Below, piece by piece: positions 63,107-64,000 of a stretch of DNA of 64,000 nucleotides; positions within the stretch are counted from its first letter, which is position 1; every line of letters starts with the position of its first letter. The stretch comes from Methanobacterium sp. UBA176. Lineage in GTDB: Archaea; Methanobacteriota; Methanobacteria; Methanobacteriales; Methanobacteriaceae. The notes under the pieces were generated by a model. The model searched no databases and was not told the DNA's origin. It saw only the letters and a program-made list of their open reading frames with translations. Location of the stretch: assembly GCA_002505765.1 (NCBI GenBank), contig DAVZ01000040.1, positions 1 to 64,000 on the forward strand. The letters run 5' to 3'. Position numbers and translations under genes: made by a program.

Positions 63107-64000
63107 TTAGACACGTTTTTTATAGTCTAATTCTTTAAAAGTAATGGTAAATACAGTTCCACCATCACTACATATATTCATCTTTCCATCCAATTGTTTT
63201 ACAAGCATTTGCACCAATTGTAGGCCTAAAGATGCACTATTTGCAGAATCTAAAGATTCAGATATTCCTATTCCATTATCACTTACAGTTAATATAAATT
63301 TATCTTTATTCCTTCTAAATTCTACAATTATTGTACCATTTATCTCCTTAAAGGCATGTTTTATGGAATTAGTTATCAGTTCATTTATTATAAGACCACA
63401 AGGGATTGCAGTTTCAATATTAAGATCTATATCCTCAACATTTAACTTTAAATCGATGCATTGTGCATTATAAGTCACAATAAGATCTATTGCCAATTTT
63501 TGTATATAATCTTTAAAATTTATACTTGCTAAAGTTTTAGATAAGTAAATATTTTCATGAACCAGTGCCATTGACTTAATCCGACCCTGACTTTCCTTTA
63601 AAATCTCAAGACCCTGATTATCATCCACATAAGATAGCTGGAGATTTAAAAGAGAACTTATTATCTGCATGTTATTTTTAACTCGGTGATGAATTTCTTT
63701 TAAAAGAAGTTCTTTCTCGTTAAGAGATGCCTTAATCTCATTTTCTGCTTTTTTGATCAAAGTAATATCAACTACAACGCCCCTTGACCCTATAATTTTA
63801 TTTTCATGAATGATTGGACTGCTATATATGATTATTGGAAAAGTGGTATCATCTTTTTTCTGTGCTGTATATTCTCCAACTGCCAATTTTTCTCCATTCA
63901 ATACTCTCTGGGTATCTTTCATGACCTTATTATGATCTTCAGCTGCCAAAATCTGGAGCATATTTAATCCCTTATCTAAATCCTTCTGAGTATAACCAAA
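63107..64000 (-). CDS. PAS-containing histidine kinase (HisKA_2 type), cut by window edge
   Basis: The frame is open to the right edge, where it reads GYTQKDLDKGLNMLQILAAE, the end of one PAS domain. A second PAS-like part (GSRGVVVDITLIKKAENEIK) follows, then the HisKA_2 block LLLKEIHHRVKNNMQIISSL and an HWE/HATPase domain (GLIINELITNSIKHAFKEIN, DNGIGISESLD, GLQLVQMLVKQL). So the gene starts outside the window. It is a cytosolic sensor of a kind abundant in Methanobacterium. Confidence 0.93.
   Translation of the reverse strand, partial: FGYTQKDLDKGLNMLQILAAEDHNKVMKDTQRVLNGEKLAVGEYTAQKKDDTTFPIIIYSSPIIHENKIIGSRGVVVDITLIKKAENEIKASLNEKELLLKEIHHRVKNNMQIISSLLNLQLSYVDDNQGLEILKESQGRIKSMALVHENIYLSKTLASINFKDYIQKLAIDLIVTYNAQCIDLKLNVEDIDLNIETAIPCGLIINELITNSIKHAFKEINGTIIVEFRRNKDKFILTVSDNGIGISESLDSANSASLGLQLVQMLVKQLDGKMNICSDGGTVFTITFKELDYKKRV

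Overview
The window looks like chromosome of a methanogenic euryarchaeon of the order Methanobacteriales, most like Methanobacterium. Evidence for this: two archaeal histone genes, archaeal/eukaryotic-type information genes (aIF2-gamma, aIF5B, S6e, S24e, S27ae, S28e, L24e, L7Ae, Rpo7, Spt4, EndA), an F420-dependent NADP reductase, a HARP-type RNA-free RNase P, low GC content, TATA-box promoters, and Shine-Dalgarno sites of the GGTG/GGAGG type. The genus is inferred from gene content and style, not from an alignment.

Positions 1-29,560 are a defence island, almost all read leftward. A CRISPR array of 50 repeats (32-3308) abuts a leader and cas2; cas1 and cas4 follow. The adaptation genes are interleaved with HEPN and MNT toxin-antitoxin genes. 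Then come about 9 kb of toxin-antitoxin modules (VapBC, MNT/HEPN, RelE/ParE types, an RHH pair), many of them broken, plus relics of a second cas4 and of a second small CRISPR array. Positions 16,262-29,528 hold two complete but different type I-B-like effector operons in tandem (cas8-small subunit-cas7-cas5-cas3, and cas6-cas8/cst1-cas7-cas5-cas3). A cas6 tail lies between them, so they now seem to share one Cas6 and one repeat type.

Positions 30,000-41,300 carry a histone, a PEBP-like protein, a PP-loop enzyme, Hsp20, and a signalling cluster: a receiver-PAS-histidine kinase, a single-domain response regulator, and a 1,732-residue Ser/Thr kinase-like/ATPase/GAF/histidine kinase. Positions 41,498-64,000 are core housekeeping: argH, a ribosomal/transcription/translation cluster, thrC, trpS, endA, hxlB, fno, a PIN-KH ATPase, hisI, hisS, HARP, aroE and a histidine kinase cut by the right edge.

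Two unexplained structures stand out. First, two loci beside cas1 have a repeat-insert-repeat structure with CRISPR-like dimensions: 33-34-33 bp inside a HEPN gene, and 29-36-29 bp just before an MNT gene. They look like spacers integrated outside the array. Second, a family of small palindromes runs through the window, with perfect stems of 6-9 bp and almost always a 3-nt loop. They occur in pairs joined by a linker resembling ATGCCC, or in clusters. Several interrupt genes (vapB, an MNT antitoxin, a HEPN gene, cas5, the giant kinase), and in three cases they are flanked by 11-bp near-identical direct repeats. This looks like an undescribed mobile or self-propagating palindromic element that often inserts in frame.
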